From positions 6,400,501 to 6,464,500 of the forward strand of contig NZ_VCBX02000001.1 in NCBI RefSeq assembly GCF_005938745.2: DNA of 64,000 bases, given 5' to 3'. Made by a program: the position numbers and the translations under genes. The stretch's first letter is position 1. Each line of letters starts with the position of its first letter. Shown here piece after piece: positions 37,472 through 46,292 of this stretch. This stretch comes from Rhodococcus sp. KBS0724. GTDB taxonomy: Bacteria > Actinomycetota > Actinomycetes > Mycobacteriales > Mycobacteriaceae. The notes below the pieces were generated by a model. It did not search any database, had not been told where the DNA came from, and was given only the letters and a program-made list of their open reading frames with translations.

Positions 37472-38263
37472 GTGTCGAGATCTGCTCCGGGTGCCGCGTC
37501 CTCCGACTCTGGCCGACGACGCGCAGTGCTTGCGCGACTCCCCCGGATGTACCGTTCCGACGGATCCCCGATTCGGGTGTTGGTTGTGGACGACGAGCCG
37601 GCGATCACCGATTTGGTCAGCCTGGCGCTTGGATACGAGGGATGGATAGTCTCCGTCGCACACGACGGAAGAACTGCCCTGGAACTGCAGCAGGAGCAAC
37701 TGTTCGACTTGGTGGTCCTGGACATCATGCTGCCCGATATCGACGGAATCAGCATGCTCGAACGTCTGCGAATTCTGGGTCGCGGGACGCCCGTCCTCTT
37801 CCTCACGGCTCTCGATTCGATCAACGACCGCGTACTCGGCTTGACTGCCGGCGGCGACGATTACATGACCAAACCGTTCAGCCTCGAAGAGCTTGTGGCG
37901 CGGTTGAGGGGTTTGCTCCGACGGACCGCCGATTCGATGTCCGAGCATGACACCGTGCTCGTCGTCGGCGATCTGTCCCTTGACGGAAGTTCGTACGAAG
38001 TCAAGCGCGGTGGCGAGACAATTCCTTTGACTACAACAGAATTCGAGCTACTTCGCTACATGATGCAAAATTCCAAGCAAGCACTCACCCGAGCCCAGAT
38101 CCTCGACCGAGTATGGAATTACGACTTCGCGGGCAAGTCGAACATCGTGGACCTCTATGTCTCCTACCTACGACGCAAGATCGATGCCGGCCGCGATCCG
38201 ATGATTCACACTGTTCGCGGAATCGGATACATACTGCGGCCCACTGAATCTCAGGACCGCTGA
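37472..38263 (+). CDS. OmpR/PhoB-family response regulator
   Basis: 263 residues if translated from GTG 37472, which has AAGGA 11 bases upstream; ATG 37547 (MYRSDGSPIRVLVVDDEP) is an alternative without a ribosome site, and the upstream frame to 37448 is possible. The receiver domain has DDEP, the phosphorylatable Asp84 in LDIMLPD and the conserved Lys in MTKPFS; the C-terminal winged helix (LTTTEFELLRYMMQNSKQALTRAQIL) binds DNA. The kinase gene begins directly at the stop. It probably responds to envelope or medium changes and may control the divergent serine hydrolase. Confidence 0.92.
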   Translation: MSRSAPGAASSDSGRRRAVLARLPRMYRSDGSPIRVLVVDDEPAITDLVSLALGYEGWIVSVAHDGRTALELQQEQLFDLVVLDIMLPDIDGISMLERLRILGRGTPVLFLTALDSINDRVLGLTAGGDDYMTKPFSLEELVARLRGLLRRTADSMSEHDTVLVVGDLSLDGSSYEVKRGGETIPLTTTEFELLRYMMQNSKQALTRAQILDRVWNYDFAGKSNIVDLYVSYLRRKIDAGRDPMIHTVRGIGYILRPTESQDR

Positions 38264-39763
38264 ATGCCAACCCTCGCCGGAGTGCTTCGCCGTCGGCCGT
38301 GGGGACTGCAAAAACGCCTCGTCATCGCCATGACAGGGGTGATCGCGGTAATTCTCCTCGTCGTTGCCGTCGCAAGCATCATCTCGCTGCGCACATCGGT
38401 CACGAGGCTGGTCGATTCGCAGTTGACCGGATCGATGGCCTCGTTCAGCCATTTGATCGACAAGTACCTCGGCGACCCTGGAACCGATCCTTCCACGGGT
38501 GCAATGAGGGGCAGAAAACCACTGACCGACTACGCCGGCCAGGCTCCCGGGACGGTCATTCTCCTCCTCGACAACGGCACCGTAGTCGATTCCGCGGTGT
38601 TCTCGGACTCCGAATCCGTTCCGCTGAATGCCGAAGCTGTTACCCAAGTCCAGAACCATGACTGGGCGGACGGCGAACGGCAAGACCTCACGCTGGCAGG
38701 CGTCGGCGATATGCGAATGGAAAGTATTGCTCACAAAGGAAATTCATCGCTGATTGTCGGAATTTCACTTGCAGCCGCCAACGACGCCGTTGTACATGAA
38801 ACGCGCGTGCTGTCTGTTCTCGCCCTTCTCGCCCTGGCAACTACTGTCATCAGTACTGTGCTCGTCGTCCGGCACGCCCTGAAGCCGCTCGCCCGGGTAG
38901 TTGCGACCGCAAAGAAGGTGACCGAGCTTCCGCTCAGCGTCGGCGAAGTCTCCTTGGACGTACGCGTCGAGGAATCGGACACCGACCCTCGCACCGAATT
39001 GGGGCAGGTCGGCGAGGCTCTCAACCATCTTCTCCATCATGTCGACGAGGCGCTGTCGGTTCGGATAGCCGCGGACAAAAGCGTCAAGCAATTCGTCACG
39101 GATGCAAGCCATGAGCTTCGGACCCCGCTTGCATCCATCCAGGGATACGCGGAACTCACCCGCCAAGACAGCGACCGACTACCCGACATGACGGAGTACT
39201 CACTCCAACGGATCGAGTCCGAAGCCAGGCGCATGGGTGCGCTGGTCGAAGACTTGCTGTTGCTCACGCGACTGGACGAAGGCCAGAGCCTGCAAACCTC
39301 GGATGTCGATCTTGCGGAACTGGTCGTCAACGCCGTGAACGACGTACGCGTCGCCGCTCCCCTGCACAAATGGGTGATCGACGTACCCGAATCCGCAGTG
39401 ATGGTGAACGGAGACAACGAGCGTCTCTACCAATTGGTGGCGAATCTGCTGTCGAACGCACGGGTCCACACGCCGCCGGACACCACCGTGACCGTCGCCC
39501 TGCGTGTGACAGACGACAGTCCTGATCATGGGTCGGTCGAATTGACCGTCACCGACAACGGTCCCGGTGTCGCCCCGGATATTCTCCCCCAACTGTTCGA
39601 GCGGTTCGTTCGAGGAGACAGGGGACGTTCACGAAAGACCGACAGCACGGGACTCGGTCTGGCGATAGCGGCCTCGATCGTCGAGGCACATCACGGCACT
39701 GTGACGGTGCAGTCCCGCCCCGGTCTTACAACATTCTGCGTCTGCCTACCGCGCTCGGAATGA
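38264..39763 (+). CDS. sensor histidine kinase
   Basis: 499 residues, starting at the base after the regulator stop. One membrane helix is at about 18-40 and another at about 182-203, enclosing an extracellular sensor of some 140 residues; a HAMP segment follows. The HisKA box DASHELRTPLASIQGYAEL carries the phospho-His near 283, and the N, G1 (DNGPGV) and G2 (GLGLAI) boxes of the HATPase domain are intact. It phosphorylates the regulator encoded upstream. The signal is unknown; topology resembles TcrY/MprB-like actinobacterial kinases. Confidence 0.93.
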   Translation: MPTLAGVLRRRPWGLQKRLVIAMTGVIAVILLVVAVASIISLRTSVTRLVDSQLTGSMASFSHLIDKYLGDPGTDPSTGAMRGRKPLTDYAGQAPGTVILLLDNGTVVDSAVFSDSESVPLNAEAVTQVQNHDWADGERQDLTLAGVGDMRMESIAHKGNSSLIVGISLAAANDAVVHETRVLSVLALLALATTVISTVLVVRHALKPLARVVATAKKVTELPLSVGEVSLDVRVEESDTDPRTELGQVGEALNHLLHHVDEALSVRIAADKSVKQFVTDASHELRTPLASIQGYAELTRQDSDRLPDMTEYSLQRIESEARRMGALVEDLLLLTRLDEGQSLQTSDVDLAELVVNAVNDVRVAAPLHKWVIDVPESAVMVNGDNERLYQLVANLLSNARVHTPPDTTVTVALRVTDDSPDHGSVELTVTDNGPGVAPDILPQLFERFVRGDRGRSRKTDSTGLGLAIAASIVEAHHGTVTVQSRPGLTTFCVCLPRSE

Positions 39764-39806
39764 ACGACAACCGAGCCGAGCATCGACTCGATTGCCGCCC
39801 GCATCG

Positions 39807-40766
39807 CTAACGGAAGTCCGACGGGACGCCCGCACTCAGTTTCTCGGCCGCAGTCTCGAGCTCGTCCAAAAGCTGAACATCGAGGGGGATGCCGTCCACA
39901 CGACGTTCGTGAAGTGTCTTGACTCCCTGCTCCCCCGGGTACGACAGGTCGACTGTCGAATTGGTTGCCGGCAATCTGTTGATGGCCTCGATCGTGTCGT
40001 CGACCGTCCCCATGAATTCTTCCGGAGCAACAAACGCCGAGATGTCGACTGCCATCAGTACTGCATTCTCCCGGTGGCGGCGTCCCTCCGGCTTGTCCGA
40101 GTGAAGGCGGCTGACGATCGGATTCGAGGCCAACCCGCTGGCAAGAAGCTCGAGAATCAGTGACATTCCTGCCCCCTCCCCACCGCTGGACGGCAATCCG
40201 CCTGGCGGGCACAACTTCGGTGTCGCCGTGTCGAGCAGAACCATCTGACGCCTCCCGGCGGGCAACGCCACGGACAATGGGTTCGTGGCCACTGCCGCCC
40301 CACCGCGTCCGGGGTGGGCCGGCGTGGGCATACCCGCGACAATCCCCAAACCCGCCATCCCGTAGTCGGCGGCCCGCGCCGTGTAGTACCCGAGAGCGCC
40401 CGTATGGACGGTGCCCCTGACGCTCACCCAGGCAATACCGACTGTGCGCGCCAGGCTCATTGCGTGATCCATGGCGGTGGACAATGCAATCGGACCCGGC
40501 GCCGAATCGGCATCGACGATGGCAACCGCTGACCGCGTCTGGTCCACGGTGATATCCGGAGCCGGGTTGGCATCCCCGCTGTCGAACAATTCGAGGTAGC
40601 GCGGAATCCGCGACACTCCATGAGCGTCGACCCCACGCAGATTCGCCCATACGAGGGCATCTGCGATGAGATCGGCGTGTTCCGCAGAACATCCCGCGGC
40701 GACGAAGATGTTGCCGGCGAGCACGCGCAACGTCTGCTCCTGGACGCGAACACGAGTAGTAGACAT
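39807..40766 (-). CDS. Ldh-family (malate/L-lactate dehydrogenase type) oxidoreductase with an internal deletion
   Basis: 319 residues, short for a family usually near 340-350. The catalytic His49 (VDAHGVSR), His121 (GTVHTGALGYY) and the TNPLSVALP loop are present. However, between DTAT (about 179-182) and GEGAGMSL (196-203) only about 13 residues remain where E. coli AllD has roughly 50, and the conserved GxKGxG is GGEGAG. Part of the cofactor-binding region is therefore missing, without frameshift. Family members reduce or oxidise 2-oxo/2-hydroxy acids with NAD(P). It is the last gene after the TPP enzyme, 41 bases downstream. It may have changed cofactor use or be inactive. Confidence 0.85.
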   Translation of the reverse strand: MSTTRVRVQEQTLRVLAGNIFVAAGCSAEHADLIADALVWANLRGVDAHGVSRIPRYLELFDSGDANPAPDITVDQTRSAVAIVDADSAPGPIALSTAMDHAMSLARTVGIAWVSVRGTVHTGALGYYTARAADYGMAGLGIVAGMPTPAHPGRGGAAVATNPLSVALPAGRRQMVLLDTATPKLCPPGGLPSSGGEGAGMSLILELLASGLASNPIVSRLHSDKPEGRRHRENAVLMAVDISAFVAPEEFMGTVDDTIEAINRLPATNSTVDLSYPGEQGVKTLHERRVDGIPLDVQLLDELETAAEKLSAGVPSDFR

Positions 40767-40807
40767 GACAGTGCCTTCCTGGATCCAAGCGGACTGGAAC
40801 GCGCCGA

Positions 40808-42487
40808 TCAGCGCGCTACGTGAACATCTACGAGTGCTGTCGTTCCGCCGCGCACGCTGGCCAGCGCACGACTCAGCGCTGGGCCGAGTTCGTCGGGTCG
40901 TGTCACGGTCAGACCGAGCATCCCGAAGGGTTCGACCAGGGAAGCAGCCGAAGGTTGGTCGTGGAGATTGACCCCGCGGAAGTTCTGGTCGGTCTGCGCA
41001 GCGCCGTCGGGATAGAAGCGCAAGTGGTTGAGCTTCATCGACAGATACTGGTGGTTGTTGATCACGACGATCAGGATGGGTAGATTCAGCGACTTCGACG
41101 CCGCCAACGCCTGCACGATCGGGTTGTACAGGAACGACCCGTCACCGATCGTCAGTGCCACCTCGCGAGACGGTTCGGCGAGCTTGACGCCGAGTGCCAC
41201 ACCGATTCCCTGTCCGAGTCCACCTTGAACGTACTGGTATCGGCCGGGCTTGTCCGCTTGAAGTCGGTCGGCGACGACGCGGCTGTGCGTAATCGTCTCG
41301 TCGACGACAGATGCCTCCGGGTCCAGCGCTTCGCGGAGCGCGTCTACCAGATCTGCAGCGGTGATCGCATCCGTCGACGGCGTCGATGCCGCTGCGGGAC
41401 GGGCTGCGGCGGAACGCGATTCGCGGCGCTGCGCTACTAGCCACTCGTCCGGCCCGATCGACTTGACGGTCGCGCTCAGCGCTCGCAGCGTTGGACCGAC
41501 TTCACCCTCGAGGTACTGATCGGCGCCGAGGATCTGATAGTCGATGTACTGACGATGCGGCACCTCGTCGATGACCAAGACGTCTGCCGCTGCCGGGCGG
41601 TCACTCGGCGGATACCACGGCGCACGGCAGCAGACCAGAATGATCAGATCTGCGTCACGAATAAGCTCCGAACCGGCTGCGCCGGCATGTAACTCGTGGT
41701 TGCGCGGGAAATTGGTGGACACCGCGGCCGGCGGTTCGATCACCGGCACCGACAACAGCTCGGCGAATTCGAGCAACGCGTCGAAACCGTCCGGGTGTCT
41801 GCCGGCGGACTCCGTGATGATGACGGGTCGCTGCGCAGCCAGGAGACGGCGAGCTGCGTCGTCGATTTCCGACGCGAGACTGATACGCCGACCGGGAGCC
41901 GGCGCCGGCCGTACTGCAGCACGATCCGCATCCCACGGTTCGAGAAGCACCTCGACCGGTACGTTCAAGTAAACCGGTCCCGCTGGACCGCGTCGCGCGA
42001 TATCCGCTGCACGAACAACAGATCCGTACAGTGTCTCGACACTGCCGACTTGGGTCGACCACTTCGTGAACGGGGCAGCAACGTTCTGCGGACCACCGAC
42101 AATGGAGAGATTGCGGTACCACTGTTGCCCCGGGTCCACGTCGGTCTCACCGTACGTGATCGATTCGGAGCTGCAGACGACCATTCCGACCTGAGCAAGG
42201 AGGGCACCGTGAATTCCACATGCACCTTGCAGGAGCCCCGGCACGGCATGCAGGAGAACCATCTGCGGCCGACGAGTGACGATCCCGTAGCCCGTTGCCA
42301 TTGCGACAGCAAGTGTTTCGTGCATCAAGTCGATGTAGCGCGGTCCGTCGACGCCGTCGCGCTCCTGGTGCGCAAGCGCTTCCCACATCGGCGCCCATTC
42401 AGACCCGGGAGAGGAGAAGATGATGTCGATTCCGATGCTGCGGCACGCTGCGAGGATGGCTTCGCCGCCATCGATCCTGTCGTTCAC
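40808..42487 (-). CDS. thiamine-diphosphate-dependent decarboxylase/synthase (benzoylformate-decarboxylase or acetolactate-synthase-like)
   Basis: 559 residues. The N-terminal cofactor Glu57 lies in MHETLAVAMATGYG, and the TPP/Mg motif GDGSF...INN is at 448-478. The ordering is that of the ALS/BFDC superfamily. Its start overlaps the amidohydrolase stop by 4 bases (ATGA). With the Ldh-family enzyme downstream and an L-2-hydroxyacid oxidase and aldehyde dehydrogenase upstream, a mandelate-type role (2-oxoacid to aldehyde) is more attractive than acetolactate synthesis. The FAD-binding region typical of true acetolactate synthase cannot be confirmed by eye. No small regulatory subunit is encoded. 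Confidence 0.88.
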   Translation of the reverse strand: MNDRIDGGEAILAACRSIGIDIIFSSPGSEWAPMWEALAHQERDGVDGPRYIDLMHETLAVAMATGYGIVTRRPQMVLLHAVPGLLQGACGIHGALLAQVGMVVCSSESITYGETDVDPGQQWYRNLSIVGGPQNVAAPFTKWSTQVGSVETLYGSVVRAADIARRGPAGPVYLNVPVEVLLEPWDADRAAVRPAPAPGRRISLASEIDDAARRLLAAQRPVIITESAGRHPDGFDALLEFAELLSVPVIEPPAAVSTNFPRNHELHAGAAGSELIRDADLIILVCCRAPWYPPSDRPAAADVLVIDEVPHRQYIDYQILGADQYLEGEVGPTLRALSATVKSIGPDEWLVAQRRESRSAAARPAAASTPSTDAITAADLVDALREALDPEASVVDETITHSRVVADRLQADKPGRYQYVQGGLGQGIGVALGVKLAEPSREVALTIGDGSFLYNPIVQALAASKSLNLPILIVVINNHQYLSMKLNHLRFYPDGAAQTDQNFRGVNLHDQPSAASLVEPFGMLGLTVTRPDELGPALSRALASVRGGTTALVDVHVAR

Positions 42488-43386
42488 GACTGCCCCTGCG
42501 CTTGCGCCAGTACGGGTCGATCTGTTTCAGACAAGATGGGCCAGTCGAGGCACTCGGCGATACCGCGACCCATGATCCACTCGAGTTCCTGCTCGGTGAA
42601 ATCGAAATGCTCCGTGAACTGCTCGACCGTATCCGTCCACGTCAACCCGTGACCGAGCAGACGCGTGATATCGGTACCGAAGAAACAACGCTCCGGACCC
42701 ATCGCATCAACCATCTCCCGCACATACTTCGCGATATTGAGATTCGGGAACGGCTCCGTCGAATACCCCGGAATAGCAGAAACCTTCACAAAAATATTCG
42801 GATGAACATGCAGATCCGCCGTCTCCTTCACCCAATACCCGATCGCATCGTCGACACACCGCGCCATGATCCCCATATGGTCGATGATGATCTTGAGCTC
42901 CGGATGCTTACCCGCGATCTCACCGAGCTCCGCCTTCCACACCGGAGCATGCACCATCGTCTTGATACCCAACTCCTCCGCCAGAGGCCAGTACCAGTCA
43001 TTGGTGCCGTCGATCATCCAATTCCGGTCCTGCGGACGATGGAACGTCAACCGCGTCCCCTTCACATGCGGATTCTGCGCAAAATCCTTCATCATCGCCG
43101 CACCCTCGACCGGCTTGTTCTGCGGAATACGCGCCATGATCCCGAAACGATCCGGATGCGCCTCACACGCCTCCAACGCGTAATCGATCCGATCACCCTC
43201 CCACGACGGCGGCAGAATCAACGCCCGATCCACCCCCGCCTCATCCATCAACCCGAGAGCCTCCTCGTAACTGAACGACTCCTCCCGATGACCGTTCAAC
43301 CGGATACGCTCACGCGCCCCCGGAAGCCACGGACGATCCGGAGCCTCGTCCTTCCAGATATGGATTTGCGAATCGACAATGAACAT
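42484..43386 (-). CDS. amidohydrolase family 2 (LigI/ACMSD-like) protein, copy A
   Basis: 300 residues. The fold marks are DSQIHIW at 5-11, where the usual HxH metal motif is QxH, then TMVHAPVW, IIIDHMGIM and CFFGTDI, which supply His, His and Asp. This group includes decarboxylases of aromatic and muconate acids and lactonases such as LigI. The gene is preceded by AGAGGATCC and overlaps the TPP gene by 4 bases. It is nearly identical to copy B at 63260 (one synonymous difference in the 741 coding bases that can be compared). The reaction is unknown; decarboxylation or hydrolysis of a ring-cleavage or side-chain intermediate is likely. Confidence 0.9.
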   Translation of the reverse strand: MFIVDSQIHIWKDEAPDRPWLPGARERIRLNGHREESFSYEEALGLMDEAGVDRALILPPSWEGDRIDYALEACEAHPDRFGIMARIPQNKPVEGAAMMKDFAQNPHVKGTRLTFHRPQDRNWMIDGTNDWYWPLAEELGIKTMVHAPVWKAELGEIAGKHPELKIIIDHMGIMARCVDDAIGYWVKETADLHVHPNIFVKVSAIPGYSTEPFPNLNIAKYVREMVDAMGPERCFFGTDITRLLGHGLTWTDTVEQFTEHFDFTEQELEWIMGRGIAECLDWPILSETDRPVLAQAQGQS

Positions 43387-43401
43387 GGATCCTCTATTCT
43401 C
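42646..43401 (-). repeat. inverted duplicate, arm A (amidohydrolase plus 15-base leader)
   Basis: This segment reads the same on the minus strand as 63245-64000 on the plus strand, with one synonymous CGG/CGA difference (near 43300 and 63346) and no indel. Similarity begins exactly 15 bases before the ATG, covering the ribosome site; further upstream the two differ. The far end of the repeat lies beyond the window. Confidence 0.93.
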
Positions 43402-43402
43402 G

Positions 43403-44623
43403 TTAATTAGTATTTGCGCCGGAATCAGGTGTAAACATCTGCGCTACAACGTATTCACCGATGGCCAGAGATGACGTCGCGGCCGGCGACGGAGCGTTGC
43501 GGACAGCCGTCACCGCGCCGAGCCTGCTGATCCGGAAATCGTCGACCAGAGTCCCATCGGCGTCGACGGCTTGGGCCCGCACGCCGGCCGGGGCCCGCAC
43601 GACATCCTGAACGGTCAAGGCAGGGACGTATTCTCGCGCGGCCTTGACGTAGGCGCCCGTCGAAAACGACCCTCGCATCTCGTGGATTCCTGTTTTCCAA
43701 TGCTGGCGGAAGAGCTTTCGCGACCCTGGCCACCGCAAGAGTTCGAAAAACTCGCGTATGTTCACGTCACGACGGCGATACCCCTCGCGGGCGGTCGCAA
43801 GAAGTGCATTCGGTCCGATATCCACGGCGCCGTCGACACGCGGGGTGAAATGGACACCGAGGAAGGGATAGGCGGGATCCGGGACCGGATACACCAAGCC
43901 GTTCACCAAGCCGTTTCGCGCCGGCACGAGCCTCAAGTACTCACCGCGAAAAGGGATGATTGCCGGTCCGGCTACATCGCCGGCAGCTCTTGCCACAGTG
44001 TCGGATTGGAGTCCGGCACACAGAACTACATGGTCGAACTCGTACGAGTCTTCCGCGTCTGTGACAATTGATGCCGTTGCGCCGTTCATCTGAATATCGC
44101 GAATCTTGGTGCGCAGCTTGATCTGCCCACCGGTGGCAACGATGTCCGCTGCCATTGCATGCGCCACGGCCGGGTAGTCGACGATCGCTGTTGTCGGAGA
44201 ATGGAGCGCTGCGATACCCGCGACATTCGGCTCGATTTCGCGAAGTTCCTCCGGCCCGAGCCAACGAACATCGGGAACACCGTTGAGCCGTGCGCGTTCC
44301 TGCAAATCTCGCAGAGGCGCAATCTCGTCTTCGTTTCGCGCCACGATAACCTTGCCGATTTCGCGGTAGGTCAGTGTGTGTTCCGCACAGAACTGCTTGA
44401 GGAGGTCAACACCGCGTCGGCACAGCGTGGCTTTGAGAGACCCTGGGGTGTAATAGATTCCCGAGTGAACCACTCCCGAATTGTGGCCCGACTGGTGCGC
44501 ACTCAGAACCGCTTCTTTTTCGAAGACCGTCACGTCGAAACCGTCGAGAGCGAGTTGTCGCCCGACTGCAAGGCCGACCAGCCCTCCGCCGACGATGCCG
44601 GCGCGCCGCGATCCCTCGGTCAT
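43403..44623 (-). CDS. lhgO: FAD-dependent L-2-hydroxyglutarate/L-2-hydroxyacid oxidase (LhgO-like)
   Basis: 406 residues from ATG 44623, overlapping the aldehyde dehydrogenase stop in ATGA. The FAD loop GGGLVGLAVG is at 12-21, and SGHNSGVVHSGIYY (45-58) is the diagnostic segment of LhgO-type oxidases; the C-terminal part ends in GPAGVRAQA-like sequence. Known members oxidise L-2-hydroxyglutarate to 2-oxoglutarate and pass electrons to quinone. Its position between an aldehyde dehydrogenase and an amidohydrolase/TPP pair suggests a different L-2-hydroxyacid may be the true substrate here. The gene symbol reflects family, not proven substrate. Confidence 0.9.
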   Translation of the reverse strand: MTEGSRRAGIVGGGLVGLAVGRQLALDGFDVTVFEKEAVLSAHQSGHNSGVVHSGIYYTPGSLKATLCRRGVDLLKQFCAEHTLTYREIGKVIVARNEDEIAPLRDLQERARLNGVPDVRWLGPEELREIEPNVAGIAALHSPTTAIVDYPAVAHAMAADIVATGGQIKLRTKIRDIQMNGATASIVTDAEDSYEFDHVVLCAGLQSDTVARAAGDVAGPAIIPFRGEYLRLVPARNGLVNGLVYPVPDPAYPFLGVHFTPRVDGAVDIGPNALLATAREGYRRRDVNIREFFELLRWPGSRKLFRQHWKTGIHEMRGSFSTGAYVKAAREYVPALTVQDVVRAPAGVRAQAVDADGTLVDDFRISRLGAVTAVRNAPSPAATSSLAIGEYVVAQMFTPDSGANTN

Positions 44624-46092
44624 CGCTCCACGTCCGTCCGAATCGCCACCGTCTTGACCCGCGTGTAGAAGCGTGGCCCCTCGAGTCCCTGTTCCTTGAA
44701 CGCCGAGCCGGATTCTCCGAAGCCCCCGAACGGCATGTGCACGTCCCACCCGGTCGTCGGATGGTTCACCGAAACCTGGCCGGCTTCGAGTCGATCCGCG
44801 AAGAAATGTGCATTCTTCATCGACGACGTGAACACCGATGCAGCCAATCCGTAGGTCGTGTCGTTAGCCGCCGCCACTGCGGCGTCAATGCCGTCGACCA
44901 CCGCGATTGCCACTACCGGACCGAATACCTCGTCGGTCCAGATCGGCATGGAGCGTTCGACATTGGTGACAACCGTGGGCGCAACCCAGCAACCGTGCTC
45001 GGCGATCTCGGCGGACAGTCCGTGCCCACCGACGACAACCTCGGCCCCACTCTCTCGGGCACGCTCGATATGCGCCAGAACATCGGCCTGGGCCCTCTTG
45101 CTCACCAGTGGACCCATTGCCGTCGCCGGGGCATCGCCGGGTCCCAGTCGAACTGCCGCAGCAGCCGCAATGATTCCACTGATCACCTCTGTTGCCACAG
45201 CCGCGTCCACCACGACACGACTCGTTGCGGTGCATCGCTGACCGGCCTGCCCGAAGGAAGCCGCGGCGATAGCGGCGACAGCCAGATCCACATCGGCGTC
45301 AGCAAGGACAACCGCGGCGTTCTTTCCACCCATCTCCGTTTGCAGTCGAACGTCACGACCAGCGAGACGTCGTTGAATCGACCGACCCACCGACGTGCTT
45401 CCGGTAAAGCTCACCGCATTGATTCGTGGATCGTCGAGAAGCGCGTCGCCGATCTCGGCGATTTTTCCGCTCGCCAGTCCGAGAACACCCGCCGGCAGTC
45501 CGGCATCATGTAGCGCCTGAGCGAGGTGCATGCTGACAACGGGAGTTTCGCTGGCTGCCTTGAGAACAACGGCATTTCCCGTATACAGCGCGGGGGCAAG
45601 CTTTCTGGCCGGTGTCAGGAGTGGGTCGTTCCAGGGCGTGACCAGGCACACGATGCCAACGGGCTCCGTGCGCACACTCGTCACGGTATTCGGGCGCGCA
45701 TCGGCAAGTATCTGGCCCTGTGGCAATCGCGCCAGGCCGGCGTAATAGTCGAAGAAATCTGCCGCTTTTCCGACCTCTACAGCAGCCTCACCGGACGTCT
45801 TGCCCATTTCGGCGACCAGGTCGCTTGTGATCTCTGCGGCACGGGCACGCAAGTAATCGGCAGCCTTGGTCATGATCTGAGCCCGCTCCAGCACGGGGGT
45901 GTTCCGCCACACGTCGGCACCCACCGCGGCGGCGTCGTACAACTGGGTCACCTCTGCGGCCGTCATGGCCGCGACGCGCGCGACGGTGATACGGACGTCC
46001 ACTGGATTGACGACCTCGAATGTGCGGTCCTCATCCGGACGGCGCCATTCACCGGCGACAAGACTGGGCAGAAGCCTGGGTTGAATCGTCAA
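44620..46092 (-). CDS. NAD(P)-dependent aldehyde dehydrogenase 1 of module 2
   Basis: 490 residues from TTG 46092, chosen because GAGAGG lies 9 bases upstream; frames starting at 46206 have no ribosome site. Asn155 (TPWNDP), Glu253 (QTEMGGKN) and the nucleophile Cys287 (GQRCTAT) are intact. The family resembles benzaldehyde/succinate-semialdehyde dehydrogenases. It is the first gene of a minus-strand operon with lhgO, the amidohydrolase, the TPP enzyme and Ldh, and is divergent from the ABM gene. A strong dyad lies 22 bases upstream of its start. Likely substrate: the aldehyde made by the TPP decarboxylase. Confidence 0.92.
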   Translation of the reverse strand: MTIQPRLLPSLVAGEWRRPDEDRTFEVVNPVDVRITVARVAAMTAAEVTQLYDAAAVGADVWRNTPVLERAQIMTKAADYLRARAAEITSDLVAEMGKTSGEAAVEVGKAADFFDYYAGLARLPQGQILADARPNTVTSVRTEPVGIVCLVTPWNDPLLTPARKLAPALYTGNAVVLKAASETPVVSMHLAQALHDAGLPAGVLGLASGKIAEIGDALLDDPRINAVSFTGSTSVGRSIQRRLAGRDVRLQTEMGGKNAAVVLADADVDLAVAAIAAASFGQAGQRCTATSRVVVDAAVATEVISGIIAAAAAVRLGPGDAPATAMGPLVSKRAQADVLAHIERARESGAEVVVGGHGLSAEIAEHGCWVAPTVVTNVERSMPIWTDEVFGPVVAIAVVDGIDAAVAAANDTTYGLAASVFTSSMKNAHFFADRLEAGQVSVNHPTTGWDVHMPFGGFGESGSAFKEQGLEGPRFYTRVKTVAIRTDVER

Positions 46093-46113
46093 ACCGATCG
46101 TCCTCTCAACTAG

Positions 46114-46135
46114 GTCCCGAACATAGTTTCGGGAC
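46114..46135. promoter_or_regulatory. 22-bp inverted repeat in the divergent ALDH/ABM promoter
   Basis: GTCCCGAA-catagt-TTCGGGAC has perfect 8-bp arms and lies 22-43 bases upstream of the aldehyde dehydrogenase start, where it would block or guide polymerase. A TetR-, GntR- or LysR-type regulator is possible; the LysR protein at 54544-55461 is the closest candidate in the window. Confidence 0.62.
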
Positions 46136-46292
46136 TTACAGAAATGGATGCTACGGCCACCGAATAGCAAAGAGGAGCACTGAATTCGCAAGCTAAGAAT
46201 CACCACTCACGACGCGTTGCGTGCTCGCGCTACCCCGGCGGACAGGTCAATCTGTAGACGAACAACTTGACGGACATTCGAGGAGAACACCT

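Noticed and set aside
39807..40766. Frameshift as the cause of the short Ldh-family protein
   Set aside because: Both flanks of the missing segment are in the same frame and no adjacent frame encodes the lost residues; a clean deletion fits better.
42502..43410. 302-codon plus-strand open frame over the amidohydrolase, repeated at 63224-63997 on the minus strand
   Set aside because: It is conserved only because the DNA is duplicated; the composition (Arg, His, Pro, Ile) is that of an antisense frame.
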